Below are positions 15,696 through 24,973 of a stretch of DNA of 41,927 nt, piece by piece. Position 1 is the stretch's first letter. Each line of letters opens with the position of its first letter. The stretch comes from an uncultured Alphaproteobacteria bacterium (GTDB lineage Bacteria > Pseudomonadota > Alphaproteobacteria > Caulobacterales > Hyphomonadaceae). A program made the position numbers and the translations under genes. The stretch lies in contig CAIMMO010000255.1 of assembly GCA_903842595.1 (NCBI GenBank), positions 1 to 41,927 of the forward strand. Reading direction: 5' to 3'. The notes beneath the pieces are model-generated. The model did no database searches, was not told the origin of the DNA, and worked only from the letters and a program-made list of their open reading frames with translations.

Positions 15696-17234
15696 TTGGG
15701 CGATATCATCAGCGGCAACCGCCGCATCGACACCGCGGCGCTGGATAAACGCGCCGCCCGGGCGGCCAGCGGCCTCGCCAGTCTCGGCGTTGTTCGCGGC
15801 GACATCATCGCGCTGTTCCTGCGTAACGACATCCCCTTCTTCGAGGCAAGCATCGCGGCGGGGTTGCTGGGAGCCTATCCAACGCCGGTGAACTGGCACG
15901 GCACGGCGGAAGAGGCGCGCTACATTTTCGAGAACTCGGGCGCGAAGGTGATCGTCGTTCACGCCGACCTTCTGGGGCCGATCCAGCGCGTGATCCCGGA
16001 TGGCGTCGCCGTGCTGGTCGTGCCGACGCCGCCTGAACTTGCGGAGGCCTACGGCGCGAGCAAGGAGGCGAGCGCTGTTCCCACAGGCATGGTGGACTGG
16101 AGCAGCTGGGTCGACACCTTCGAGCCTTACGCCGCTCCACCCGCGCCATCGCCCGGCACGATCATCTATACCTCCGGCACGACGGGCCAGCCAAAGGGCG
16201 TGCGCCGCGCGCAACCGACGCAGGAACAGCATGAGTTCAGCATGCGCAACCTCGTCTACGTCTTCGGCTTCACGACACGTCCGCCGCCGCAGATCGTCGC
16301 TGCGATGGTGGGGCCGATGTATCATTCCGCACCGAACGCCTATGGTATGGTTGCGGCGCGGATAGGTGCGACCATCCTGCTCCAGCCCCGCTTCGATCCC
16401 GAAGACCTGTTGAGATTGATCGAAGAAAAGAAGGTCACGCACATCCACATGGTGCCGATCATGTTCAACCGGCTGCTGAAGCTGCCGGAAGAGGTGAGAC
16501 GCAAGTACGACCTGTCCTCGCTTGAGTTCGTCGTCCATGCAGCCGCGCCGTGCCCGGCGCCGATCAAGCGCGCGATGATCGAATGGTGGGGGCCGGTGAT
16601 AAACGAATACTACGGCTCGACCGAGGTCGGCAGCGTGACGTTCTGCAATTCGCAGGAGTGGCTGGCTCACCCCGGGACAGTCGGCAAGGCCATGCCGGGT
16701 GCCGATGTCAAGGTCATCGATGGCGAGGGAAAGTCGCTGCCTGTCGGTGAGATCGGCGAAGTCGTGGCGAAGTTCCCCGGCATTGCCGATTTCACCTATC
16801 ACAAGGATCACGCCAAGCGCGTCGCGTCGGAGAAAGCCGGGCTCATCGCGCCCGGCGATGTGGGTTATCTCGACGCAGACGGCTTTCTCTATCTCTGCGA
16901 TCGCGCCAAGGACATGATCATCTCGGGCGGAGTGAACATCTATCCCGCAGAAATCGAGTCCGTGCTTCACCGTATGCCTGGCGTGGCGGACTGCGCCGTC
17001 TTTGGCGTGCCTGACGACGAATACGGCGAGGCCGTGCACGCGTGCGTGCAGCTGCAGCCGGGAGCGTCGCTGTCGGATGCGGATGTGAAGGCGTTCCTGC
17101 GCCAGCACATCGCAGGCTTCAAGACGCCCAAGGCCGTCGACTTCCACGCCGAGCTTCCGCGTGAGGACTCTGGCAAGATCTTCAAGCGCAAGCTTCGCGA
17201 GCCCTTCTGGGCCGGTCGCGCAACACGCATCTAG
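15696..17234 (+). CDS. Acyl-CoA synthetase (AMP-forming, class I adenylate-forming family), TTG start
   Basis: A 512-residue enzyme that activates a carboxylic acid to its CoA thioester through an acyl-AMP. Core motifs are all visible: the P-loop IIYTSGTTGQPKGV near residue 155, NEYYGSTEVGS near 305, GDVGYLDADGFLYLCDRAKD followed by ISGGVNIYP, and the C-terminal catalytic Lys in PREDSGKIFKRKL. The start is a TTG at 15696, supported by AAGGGAG seven bases upstream; the first in-frame ATG lies far inside the conserved region. The gap to the P450 stop is 53 bases, with acyl-CoA dehydrogenases following. It would supply the CoA ester for them. Homologues act on medium-chain, terpenoid or steroid-derived acids; specificity is not readable. 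Confidence 0.9.
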   Translation: MGDIISGNRRIDTAALDKRAARAASGLASLGVVRGDIIALFLRNDIPFFEASIAAGLLGAYPTPVNWHGTAEEARYIFENSGAKVIVVHADLLGPIQRVIPDGVAVLVVPTPPELAEAYGASKEASAVPTGMVDWSSWVDTFEPYAAPPAPSPGTIIYTSGTTGQPKGVRRAQPTQEQHEFSMRNLVYVFGFTTRPPPQIVAAMVGPMYHSAPNAYGMVAARIGATILLQPRFDPEDLLRLIEEKKVTHIHMVPIMFNRLLKLPEEVRRKYDLSSLEFVVHAAAPCPAPIKRAMIEWWGPVINEYYGSTEVGSVTFCNSQEWLAHPGTVGKAMPGADVKVIDGEGKSLPVGEIGEVVAKFPGIADFTYHKDHAKRVASEKAGLIAPGDVGYLDADGFLYLCDRAKDMIISGGVNIYPAEIESVLHRMPGVADCAVFGVPDDEYGEAVHACVQLQPGASLSDADVKAFLRQHIAGFKTPKAVDFHAELPREDSGKIFKRKLREPFWAGRATRI

Positions 17235-17253
17235 TTATTTCGAGAGGCCGCAC

Positions 17254-18369
17254 ATGAATTTCGATTTTTCCGATGACCAGAAGATGCTGCGGGATCAGGC
17301 GCGCAAGTATCTCGATGACAGGTGCAGCCGGAAAGCTGTGCGCGAGGTCCTGAACGACGCGGGCAAGTCGCATGATGCTGCGCTGTGGACGGGTGTCGCG
17401 GAGCAGGGCTGGCTCGGGGTTGCGATACCGGAGGAGTTCGGCGGGCTTGGGCTGGGCGGGCTGGAGCTGTGTGTTCTGGCGGAGGAGGTTGGCCGCGCCG
17501 TTGCACCGATCCCGTTCTCGTCGACCGTCTACTTCTTTGCGGAGGCGGTGCTGGCATCCGGATCTGCGGCGCAGAAGCAGGCCCTGCTGCCGAAGCTTGT
17601 CAGCGGCGAACTGGTCGGCGCATTCGGAGTCTCGGAAGGGCCGGGTGCGCCATCGCCCGCCAGTATTGAGGCGAGTTTTGACGGAGTGCGGCTTTCCGGG
17701 GTGAAGATCCCAGTCACGGACGGCGACATCGCCACGCATGCCGTTGTGCTGGCGCGCGAAGGCCAGGGGCTGTCGCTGGTTGTTGTGGCCCTGGATCAGG
17801 CGGGGGTGAAGCGCGAGACACTGACAACGCTGGATCCAACGCGGGGACATGCGCGGCTCACGTTCGACAAGGCGAACGCGGAACGGCTGGGCAAGGCTGG
17901 GGAAGGCTGGTCGCTGACGGAGGCGGTGTTTGATCGCGCGGCCGTCCTGATCGCGTTCGAACAGCTTGGCGGGGCGCAGGCGTGTCTCGACATGGCGGTC
18001 GACTACGCAAAAGGGCGCTATGCGTTCTCGCGCCAGATCGGCTCGTTCCAGGCGATCAAGCACAAACTGGCCGACATGTATGTTGCGATCGAACTTGGGC
18101 GTTCGAATGCATACTATGGCGCGTGGGCGCTATCGACGGAGTCGTCGCAATTGCCACTGGCAGCAGCCGCAGCTCGGGTGGCTGCAAGCGAGGCCTACTA
18201 TTTCGCAGCCAAGGAAAACATCCAGGCGCATGGCGGCATGGGATTCACGTGGGAAGTCGACTGCCACCTCTTCTACCGCCGCGCCAAGCTGCTGGCCGTG
18301 CAGGCCGGAGGGCCGGGCGTCTGGAAAGAGAAGCTCGTCCGTCGCCTTGAACTCAAGAACGCAGCCTAG
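17254..18369 (+). CDS. Acyl-CoA dehydrogenase subunit lacking the helix-G catalytic Glu
   Basis: A 371-residue acyl-CoA dehydrogenase, shorter than usual. The N-terminus (MNFDFSDDQKMLRDQARKYL), AIPEEFGGLGLGGLEL, and the C-terminal AHGGMGFTWEVDCHLFYRRA match the beta-like partner of heteromeric steroid-type dehydrogenases. The beta domain is abbreviated (VSEGPGAPSPASI instead of the usual SEPxxGSD). At the helix-G position where the partner has NER, this protein reads FDRAAVL, so it may lack the base there. GAGAGG six bases upstream supports the start at 17254. The next dehydrogenase begins 11 bases after its stop. Together they probably make an alpha2beta2 enzyme with one full active site per pair. 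Confidence 0.88.
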   Translation: MNFDFSDDQKMLRDQARKYLDDRCSRKAVREVLNDAGKSHDAALWTGVAEQGWLGVAIPEEFGGLGLGGLELCVLAEEVGRAVAPIPFSSTVYFFAEAVLASGSAAQKQALLPKLVSGELVGAFGVSEGPGAPSPASIEASFDGVRLSGVKIPVTDGDIATHAVVLAREGQGLSLVVVALDQAGVKRETLTTLDPTRGHARLTFDKANAERLGKAGEGWSLTEAVFDRAAVLIAFEQLGGAQACLDMAVDYAKGRYAFSRQIGSFQAIKHKLADMYVAIELGRSNAYYGAWALSTESSQLPLAAAAARVAASEAYYFAAKENIQAHGGMGFTWEVDCHLFYRRAKLLAVQAGGPGVWKEKLVRRLELKNAA

Positions 18370-18380
18370 GGAAACGACAC

Positions 18381-19607
18381 ATGGATTTCAACGACACTCC
18401 CGAAGAAGCCGCTTTCCGTGCTGAAGCGCGCAGCTGGCTCGAGAAGACGCTCGGTGCGCCAAATGCGAAGGCCAGCCTTCGCGTTGAAGGTCCAGAGGCG
18501 ATGAAGGCCGCGAAGGCCTATCAGAAAAAGAAGGCCGAAGCCGGCTTTGCCGGACTGACGTGGCGCAAGGACGTCGGCGGCCGCGAATTGCCGCCGATCT
18601 TTTCCGTGATTTTCGGACAGGAAGAGCAGAAGTTCCAGGCTCCCACCGGGCCGTTCGCCATCGGCCTCGGCATGTGCATTCCAACTGTCATTGCCTTCCA
18701 TTCGCCAGAGGGCGTCAACCGCTATGTCGCCCCAGCGCTGCGCGGGGAGGAAATATGGTGCCAGCTGTTCTCGGAGCCCAGCGCCGGTTCCGACGTCGCG
18801 GGACTCAAAACCCGCGCGGTGAAGGACGGCGAGGACTGGGTCATCAACGGCCAGAAGGTCTGGACCTCAGGCGCGCACTACTCCGATTATGGAATCCTGC
18901 TCGCCCGCACGAACCCGGAGAAGGAGAAGCACAAGGGCCTCACCATGTTCGTCGTGAACATGAAGGCGCCCGGCGTGGATGTCCGGCCGATCCATCAGAT
19001 GTCAGGCGGATCGAACTTCAATGAGGTCTATTTCAACGACGTGCGCATCTCGGACTCCGAGCGGCTTGGGGAGGTCGGGAATGGCTGGAATGTCGCGCTT
19101 GTCACGCTGATGAATGAACGCTTGGCCGTGGGCGGATCGTCTGGCCCGGAGTACGCCGAAATTCTTGAGCTCGCGCGCAACACGCCCTCGCCCTCGGGCA
19201 AGGGCACGCTCCTGCAGGATCAGGCGTTCCGCGAGAAGCTGGCCAGCTGGTATGTCAGCGCCGAGGGCTACACGCTTGGCAAGTATCGTACGATGACCGC
19301 GCTTTCGAAGGGGCAGACGCCGGGGCCGGAGAGTTCGATCGGCAAGATCCTGAACGCCAACCGGATGCAGGATATCGGCAACGCAGCGATCGAGGCTGAG
19401 GATCATTTCGGCATCATCAGCGACCCTGCACTCGCGCCGATGCAAGGCGCATTCCACAACGCCTACATGTGGGCTCCGGGCCTGCGCATCGCTGGCGGCA
19501 CTGACGAGATCCTGCGCAACATCATTGCTGAGCGGGTGCTCGGCCTGCCGCAGGATGTTCGTGTAGACAAAGGCGTGGCCTACAAGGACCTGCCAAGCGG
19601 GAGATAG
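18381..19607 (+). CDS. Acyl-CoA dehydrogenase (FadE26-like, catalytic partner)
   Basis: A 408-residue acyl-CoA dehydrogenase. The FAD and substrate motifs are complete: CQLFSEPSAGSDVAGLKTRA, NGQKVWTSGAHYSDY, and the C-terminal IAGGTDEILRNIIAERVLGLP. Glu246 in TLMNERLAVGG sits on helix G at the position that serves as catalytic base in heteromeric steroid-side-chain dehydrogenases. It follows the shorter, divergent dehydrogenase by 11 bases, the arrangement known for two-subunit enzymes. It is the last gene of the P450-ligase operon. Likely reaction: FAD-linked alpha,beta-dehydrogenation of a bulky acyl-CoA. Confidence 0.92.
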   Translation: MDFNDTPEEAAFRAEARSWLEKTLGAPNAKASLRVEGPEAMKAAKAYQKKKAEAGFAGLTWRKDVGGRELPPIFSVIFGQEEQKFQAPTGPFAIGLGMCIPTVIAFHSPEGVNRYVAPALRGEEIWCQLFSEPSAGSDVAGLKTRAVKDGEDWVINGQKVWTSGAHYSDYGILLARTNPEKEKHKGLTMFVVNMKAPGVDVRPIHQMSGGSNFNEVYFNDVRISDSERLGEVGNGWNVALVTLMNERLAVGGSSGPEYAEILELARNTPSPSGKGTLLQDQAFREKLASWYVSAEGYTLGKYRTMTALSKGQTPGPESSIGKILNANRMQDIGNAAIEAEDHFGIISDPALAPMQGAFHNAYMWAPGLRIAGGTDEILRNIIAERVLGLPQDVRVDKGVAYKDLPSGR

Positions 19608-19676
19608 ACGCAGTTCTGCAATTGAGCTGCCTGTGAAGAACCTTTGGCTTGCGCGGGACTCACGATGCGTTAGTGA

Positions 19677-19702
19677 GGCGATCCTTCCAAAAGGGAATCG
19701 CC
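19677..19702 (+). promoter_or_regulatory. Small inverted repeat around the Mfd ribosome binding site
   Basis: GGCGAT (19677-19682) and ATCGCC (19697-19702) can pair, placing the Shine-Dalgarno AAAGGG in the 14-base loop directly before the ATG at 19703. It may influence translation start or be chance. Confidence 0.3.
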
Positions 19703-22700
19703 ATGGCCGATGGGCCTGCCTCAAAGGCTCGAACTGGTGTTGCGCGTGCGGAATGCGCGATCGGCGTCGCCGCCGTGCGCATTGCAGAAGCGCTCAACAA
19801 GAAGAACGTGCTGGCGATCATTTCGAGCGACTATCGCGCGCGCGACATTCACGCGGCGCTGCAAGGCCTCGCGCCGAAGTCCGAGATCATGTTCTTCGAT
19901 CCAAGCGACGCGCTGCCGGGCGACACACAGCCGCCGACGCCCGCAAACACTGGCGTGCGACTCGCCGCCTTGAGGCGTGCACGTGCTCTGGCGCGGGCAA
20001 AGGTGCGGCGCGTTGTCTGCGTGACCACGGCCGAAGCCGCGAGCGAGATGCTGCCGAAGCCGGCAACATTTGACGGGCCGCTTACGCGGTTCTCTGTCGG
20101 CGGCCGCATTGAAGCAGACGCTTTCCGAAAAGTTGTCGGCGGTATCGGCTATTTCGAGGATGACCGTGTGGACGAGCCGGCCGAATTCGCCATGCGCGGA
20201 CGCGTCATCGACATATTTCCTGCCAATGCCGAGCGACCGGTGCGGATCGAACTCTCCGATGGAGTGATCCAGCGCATCCGCGAGTTCGACTCTGTCAGCC
20301 AGCGCGGAAAGCGCGACCTGCCGCACATCGATCTTGGCGGCGCGGCCTGGCCGCTCCTGCTTGGGCGGAGCAACTCGCTGTTCGACTACTTCCCCGACGC
20401 CCTCATCGCGCTCGATCCGGGCGCCGTTGCCGAGCGCACGCGCTATCTGAGCCTGGCTGCGGATTCAGTTCAGGGCGTTCGGAGGAAGAACTCGCCGGCC
20501 GTGCAGAACATCGTTCAGCAACCGGCATGGGATGCGGCCACGAAGAAGCGGAGTGCAATCGAGCTGGTTGCCGGTGCAGACGAACGTACGATCCGCTTCT
20601 CTGCCAACCCCGACCCCGTGAAGGCGATGAATGCGGAGATCGCAACGGCGCTCAAGGAGAAGGCCCGCGTTGTCATCGCGGGTTCCGAGCATGACCTTCG
20701 ATTTATCAAGAAGCGATTGCCGAGAAAGCTCGCCCAGGGCGTGCGGCCAATACTCAGCTGGAACGAGGCTGACAGCGGCTGGCTTAACCGGGTTAAGCTG
20801 CTGGAAATGCGGCTCCAGCTGAGCTGGCGAGAGCAGAAGCGACTCGTCATCGCGGCTGCTGAAGTGCTCGGCAGCAATGCGGGTCTGGCGGCCGCCGGTG
20901 GCGACACTGGCGAGCATCTCCTGGAGATCGGTGACGTCTGTGTTGGCGACGTCGTCATCCATGAGGACCACGGCATCGCGGTCATAGCAGGCCTGAGCCG
21001 TCCGTCAGGATCGAGCGCTGTCGTTGAAGCGATCGAGCTGGAATATGCCGGCGGCGCGCGCCGCCTTGTACCAGTCGAGGAAGCAGATCGCATCTGGCGC
21101 TATGGCGCCGATCGCACGGCCGTGACGCTCGATGGTCTGGATGGCGTCAGCTGGCGCAAGCGCCGCCTCATAATCGACAAGGCCATGACGGATACGGCAG
21201 TCGACATGACACGGCTGGCGAAGGAGAATGCCAAGCGCAAGGCCGCGAAGATCGAGCCCGATCCCGGCGCCTATGCCGAGTTCGTGACAGGATTTCCGTT
21301 TTCCGAGACCCCCGATCAGACGCGCGCCATCAATGCCGTCCGTGAGGATCTGGGTTCAGGAAAGCCGATGGACCGGCTGGTTGTTGGCGATGTCGGCTAT
21401 GGAAAGACCGAGGTTGCTTTGCGCGCTGCTGCCCTTGTCGCTCTGGCGGGGAGGCAGGTCGTGGTCTCTGCCCCCACCACGGTGCTGGTGCGCCAGCACT
21501 ATGAGACATTCAAGCAGCGTTTCGAACGGACCGGCCTGAAGGTCGCAGCGCTGTCGCGTCTGTCGGACGCGGCGGACCGCAAGCGTGTGAAGGCCGGGCT
21601 GGCCGATGGGTCGATCTCTGTTGTGGTGGGAACCGGGGCTGTGGCCTCGGAGAATGTCGAGTACGCAAAACTCGCTCTGGTCGTGATCGACGAGGAGCAG
21701 CGTTTCGGCGCCGCCGACAAGACCAGACTGCGTGACCTTGCTGGCCCCAGTGGACACCTACTGAGCCTGACGGCGACCCCTATACCCCGCACGCTGCAGA
21801 ATGCGCTTCTCGGCCTGAAGCAGATGTCCGTGATTGCAACGCCGCCCGCGCGCCGACAGCCTATCCGCACGCTCGCCGGGACGTTCGACGAACATCAGGT
21901 GCGGACGGCCCTGTTGCGCGAGAAGGACAGGGGCGGCCAGAGCTTTGTCGTTGTACCGCGTATCCAGGATATCGCGGCCATGGAAGCGACGTTGCAGCGG
22001 CTGACGCCGGACCTGTCGCTGCTGAAAGCGCATGGCGAGATGCCCGCGGCCGAAATCGACACGTCGATGGTGCGGTTCGCCGGCGGCCTGGGCGACGTGC
22101 TGCTTGCGACGAACATCATCGAGGCGGGTCTCGACGTGCCGCGTGCCAACACCATGGTGGTATGGCGCGCGGACCGATTTGGTCTTGCCCAGCTGCACCA
22201 GCTGCGCGGGCGTGTAGGCCGCGGCAACCGGCGTGGGCATATCCTGCTGACGACCGAAGCGGGGGCGTCGCTGACGGAAGCCACGCGGAAGCGCTTGCGG
22301 ACGCTGGAATCTCTCGATCGGCTCGGAGCCGGCTTTGCGATCAGTGCGCGCGATCTCGACATTCGTGGTGCAGGCGATCTGGTTGGCGATGCGCAAAGCG
22401 GACACATGAAGCTGATCGGCATCGATCTCTACCAGCATCTGCTTGAGCGGGCCGTGCGAGAGGCGCAGGGCGAAACGCTGGAGCGATGGACGCCGGTGAT
22501 CAACCTCGGGATCAATGGCCGTATTCCGGCAGACTGGATTCCCGAAGCAGACTCGCGGCTGTCCCTCTACTTACGTCTTGCGCGCCTGACGTCTCGTGAA
22601 GAGCAGAGTGCATTCGAGGAAGAACTGATCGATCGGTTTGGCGAAGAGCCCGCGGAGGCCGCAACGTTGCTGCGGATAGCCAATGTGCGTACGCTCGCGC

Positions 22701-22912
22701 GGGTTGCGAATATCGCGAAGGTGGATGGCGGCCCGGCTGCGATCGCGTTCACGCCGCGTGTCGAGCCGACGAAGAAGGCGATAGCCGAAGCAGGGCTGGT
22801 GGCGCGCAATGGCCGGTTGATCCTGGAAGAAGCGATCGCAACCCCGCTGGAGCGCCTCGCGCGTGTCGAGAAGGTGTTGGGCCAGCTGGCGGGCGGACGC
22901 AAGCGGGCGTGA
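19703..22912 (+). CDS. mfd: Mfd-type transcription-repair coupling factor (short, divergent; possible second copy)
   Basis: A 1069-residue DNA translocase, about 80 or more residues shorter than typical Mfd. Domains in order: a UvrB-like N-terminal module (VGGIGYFEDDRVDEPAEFAM, IDIFPANAERPVRIEL); the RNA-polymerase-interacting domain from about residue 405 (EIGDVCVGDVVIHEDHGIAV); a RecG-like motor with Walker A GDVGYGKTE (562-570), DEEQRFG (663-669), LSLTATPIPRTLQNALLG and RADRFGLAQLHQLRGRVGRG; and a C-terminal TRCF domain. The motif usually reading GTHxLL is GTGAVAS here, and other core positions differ from the housekeeping protein, so this could be a paralogue. AAGGG seven bases upstream supports the ATG at 19703. 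It would strip stalled RNA polymerase and recruit UvrA. Confidence 0.85.
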   Translation: MADGPASKARTGVARAECAIGVAAVRIAEALNKKNVLAIISSDYRARDIHAALQGLAPKSEIMFFDPSDALPGDTQPPTPANTGVRLAALRRARALARAKVRRVVCVTTAEAASEMLPKPATFDGPLTRFSVGGRIEADAFRKVVGGIGYFEDDRVDEPAEFAMRGRVIDIFPANAERPVRIELSDGVIQRIREFDSVSQRGKRDLPHIDLGGAAWPLLLGRSNSLFDYFPDALIALDPGAVAERTRYLSLAADSVQGVRRKNSPAVQNIVQQPAWDAATKKRSAIELVAGADERTIRFSANPDPVKAMNAEIATALKEKARVVIAGSEHDLRFIKKRLPRKLAQGVRPILSWNEADSGWLNRVKLLEMRLQLSWREQKRLVIAAAEVLGSNAGLAAAGGDTGEHLLEIGDVCVGDVVIHEDHGIAVIAGLSRPSGSSAVVEAIELEYAGGARRLVPVEEADRIWRYGADRTAVTLDGLDGVSWRKRRLIIDKAMTDTAVDMTRLAKENAKRKAAKIEPDPGAYAEFVTGFPFSETPDQTRAINAVREDLGSGKPMDRLVVGDVGYGKTEVALRAAALVALAGRQVVVSAPTTVLVRQHYETFKQRFERTGLKVAALSRLSDAADRKRVKAGLADGSISVVVGTGAVASENVEYAKLALVVIDEEQRFGAADKTRLRDLAGPSGHLLSLTATPIPRTLQNALLGLKQMSVIATPPARRQPIRTLAGTFDEHQVRTALLREKDRGGQSFVVVPRIQDIAAMEATLQRLTPDLSLLKAHGEMPAAEIDTSMVRFAGGLGDVLLATNIIEAGLDVPRANTMVVWRADRFGLAQLHQLRGRVGRGNRRGHILLTTEAGASLTEATRKRLRTLESLDRLGAGFAISARDLDIRGAGDLVGDAQSGHMKLIGIDLYQHLLERAVREAQGETLERWTPVINLGINGRIPADWIPEADSRLSLYLRLARLTSREEQSAFEEELIDRFGEEPAEAATLLRIANVRTLARVANIAKVDGGPAAIAFTPRVEPTKKAIAEAGLVARNGRLILEEAIATPLERLARVEKVLGQLAGGRKRA

Positions 22913-23141
22913 TCATGGCCGCGGTTGGCTGGATTGGAAACACTTGTCGGCAACGCGCGCGCGAGCCCTATATTGATCAATCAAGGCACGACCGCCTGTT
23001 TTCACAACTTCTGTCGGGACACGTTCCGTCGGCCGCCAACGGCTTGGACATACTCACAAGGCCTTTCACGCTCGACGTCCTGACGGGCAAGGTCCAGCAG
23101 ATGATCTATGCGGACGCGGTCGACCAAGGCGCCTGAACGAT

Positions 23142-24020
23142 TCAGGTCCGCTCTGCTTCGTGGCGCATGCGCGCCAGGCGGATGCCGCCATCCATTGCAT
23201 CAGCCGCTGGATCGGTCAGGCGGGTGCCTGTGCTCTCCGGGATGTAAGGACGGATGAATCTCACCAGTCCCCCGACGAGCGCCACGCGCGGGGCCCCGCG
23301 ATCAAGCACTGCTTCGGCAAGGCCTGCGATGTGCACAGCGGCATCGCGCAGGAGATTGCTGGCAGCCGGTTCGCCTGACGCGGCGTGCTTGATTACGACC
23401 GCCGCGAAGGCTGCGTAGTCTGTGGCGTTCGCCGTTTCTGACCATCGGATGACAATGGCGGGGTCGGACGAGAAGCGCTCGAGAATTTCTTCGGCAAATG
23501 CGGTCGGCCTTGCTCGTCCGTCGAGCGTGCGAAGCGAGTAACGGATGGCGTTGAGGCCGATATGTGCGCCGCTGCCTTCATCCGACACCGGGAAACCATA
23601 GCCGCCGACGCGGATGGTCTTGCCCTTGTAGGTGATGCCAATGCTGCCCGTGCCGCAGACGACGATGCCGCCTTCATCGCCGCCGAAGGCGCCGAGCCAG
23701 GCGAGATAGCCATCCCCCTCGAACCAGGCTGCGGCGAACGGATGCTGCCATGACTCCAGCGCCTGGCGGGCGCCGAGATGGCCCGTGCCGGCGAGGCCTA
23801 TCCCGGCAAAGGTACGTGCGAGCGCCTCTTCGCCAAGGCTCGCCTGCGCAAGCGCCTGTGCCGTGGCGGCGAGAATCGACGCGCTGGCGGCCTGTATGCC
23901 GAAGCGCATGCTGGCAGGCCCGGAGACGCCTTCGCCTAGCGTACGGCCATCGGCCGACGCCAGACGCGCGCGGCATCGCGTTCCGCCACCATCCACGCCG
24001 AGAAAAAGCGCTTCTGTCAT
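23142..24020 (-). CDS. nagK: N-acetylglucosamine kinase (BadF/BadG/BcrA family ATPase)
   Basis: A 292-residue sugar kinase of the actin/hexokinase-like fold. The phosphate-1 motif FLGVDGGGTRCRARLA starts at residue 6, phosphate-2 is VVCGTGSIG, and the signature GGYGFPVSDEGSGAHIGLNAI follows. The adenosine region near the C-terminus reads VALVGGLVRF. It phosphorylates N-acetylglucosamine (or a related amino sugar) to the 6-phosphate, which feeds the nearby deacetylase. It is transcribed away from murQ, whose start lies 64 bases off, so the two probably share a promoter region. Glucosamine kinase activity is the main alternative. Confidence 0.82.
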   Translation of the reverse strand: MTEALFLGVDGGGTRCRARLASADGRTLGEGVSGPASMRFGIQAASASILAATAQALAQASLGEEALARTFAGIGLAGTGHLGARQALESWQHPFAAAWFEGDGYLAWLGAFGGDEGGIVVCGTGSIGITYKGKTIRVGGYGFPVSDEGSGAHIGLNAIRYSLRTLDGRARPTAFAEEILERFSSDPAIVIRWSETANATDYAAFAAVVIKHAASGEPAASNLLRDAAVHIAGLAEAVLDRGAPRVALVGGLVRFIRPYIPESTGTRLTDPAADAMDGGIRLARMRHEAERT

Positions 24021-24084
24021 TGCGGATGTCTAGCGTGCTTCGCGCGGCATTCAATGCTGGCCGTTTCCGTGAGATACCCGCCGC

Positions 24085-24972
24085 ATGAGCACCGAAGACG
24101 CAAGCGCCCGCTATCTCGACCTCGACCGTCTTCCTGCCATCGGGCAGGTCTGCTTGCTTCACGAGAGTCAGGCAGAGGCGGTCGCGGCGGTCCAACCGGC
24201 TCTTCCATCAATTGCGGCGGCGGTGGAGGCTGCGGCCGAGCGGCTGCGGCGGGGAGGGCGGCTGGTGTATTGCGGCGCTGGGACTTCGGCGCGGATCGGA
24301 GTGCAGGACGGAGCGGAATTGCTGCCGACGTTCAACTGGCCGGGCGATAAGGTGGCGTTCGTCATCGCGGGCGGCGAGAAGGCCCTGCTGCGGGCGGTCG
24401 AGAATGCAGAAGACTCTACCGAGGATGGATGCAATCAGATCACGGAACTCGGAGTCGGACCGGATGACGTTGTGCTGGGGATCGCTGCGAGCGGCAATAC
24501 TCCGTTCACGGTCGCGGCCGTCGAGGCGGCGCGGGGGCAAGGCGCATTGACGATCGGGATCGCGAACAATTCGGGCTCGCGCCTTCTGTCTGCCTCTGAT
24601 CATCCGATCCTGATTGAGACGGGCGCTGAAGCTGTCGCAGGTTCGACGCGGCTGAAGGCGGGGACCGCGCAGAAGATCGTGTTGAACCTGTTCTCGACAG
24701 CCGTAATGATTCAGCTCGGCCGGGTGTATCGCGGCCTGATGGTAGACATGCGACCAACCAACGCCAAGTTGCGGCAACGCGCGGAACAGATGGTGGTGAA
24801 GCTGACGGGGTGCGAATCCGGCGTCGCTGCGGATGCGCTGTTAAGGGCAGGACGTGATGTGAAGCTGGCGGTCCTGGTGGTGCAAGGCATGAGCGTGGAC
24901 GACGCACGCGCGCTGATCGGCCAGTCGCGTGGAAATCTGCGCGCTGCGCTGGATGCTGCGCGAAAAAGCTAG
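24085..24972 (+). CDS. murQ: N-acetylmuramic acid 6-phosphate etherase
   Basis: A 295-residue SIS-domain lyase that cleaves the lactyl ether of MurNAc-6-phosphate to give GlcNAc-6-phosphate and lactate. Family motifs: CGAGTSARIGVQDGAELLPTF with Glu78, VENAEDSTEDG with the second acidic cluster at 109-110, GIAASGNTPF, and the SIS signature EAVAGSTRLKAGTAQK. The C-terminal UBA-like helical tail is present. It is the only plus-strand gene in the amino-sugar cluster, and its stop lies one base from the stop of nagA. Its product is the NagA substrate, tying it to cell-wall recycling. The anhydro-MurNAc kinase needed upstream is not in the window. Confidence 0.93.
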   Translation: MSTEDASARYLDLDRLPAIGQVCLLHESQAEAVAAVQPALPSIAAAVEAAAERLRRGGRLVYCGAGTSARIGVQDGAELLPTFNWPGDKVAFVIAGGEKALLRAVENAEDSTEDGCNQITELGVGPDDVVLGIAASGNTPFTVAAVEAARGQGALTIGIANNSGSRLLSASDHPILIETGAEAVAGSTRLKAGTAQKIVLNLFSTAVMIQLGRVYRGLMVDMRPTNAKLRQRAEQMVVKLTGCESGVAADALLRAGRDVKLAVLVVQGMSVDDARALIGQSRGNLRAALDAARKS

Positions 24973-24973
24973 G

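Noticed and set aside
15624-17147. 507-codon minus-strand frame
   Set aside because: It is antisense to the acyl-CoA synthetase, with His/Arg-rich text typical of a shadow frame.
22915-23136. Possible small gene after mfd
   Set aside because: About 74 codons with no ribosome binding site and no recognised similarity; left unannotated.
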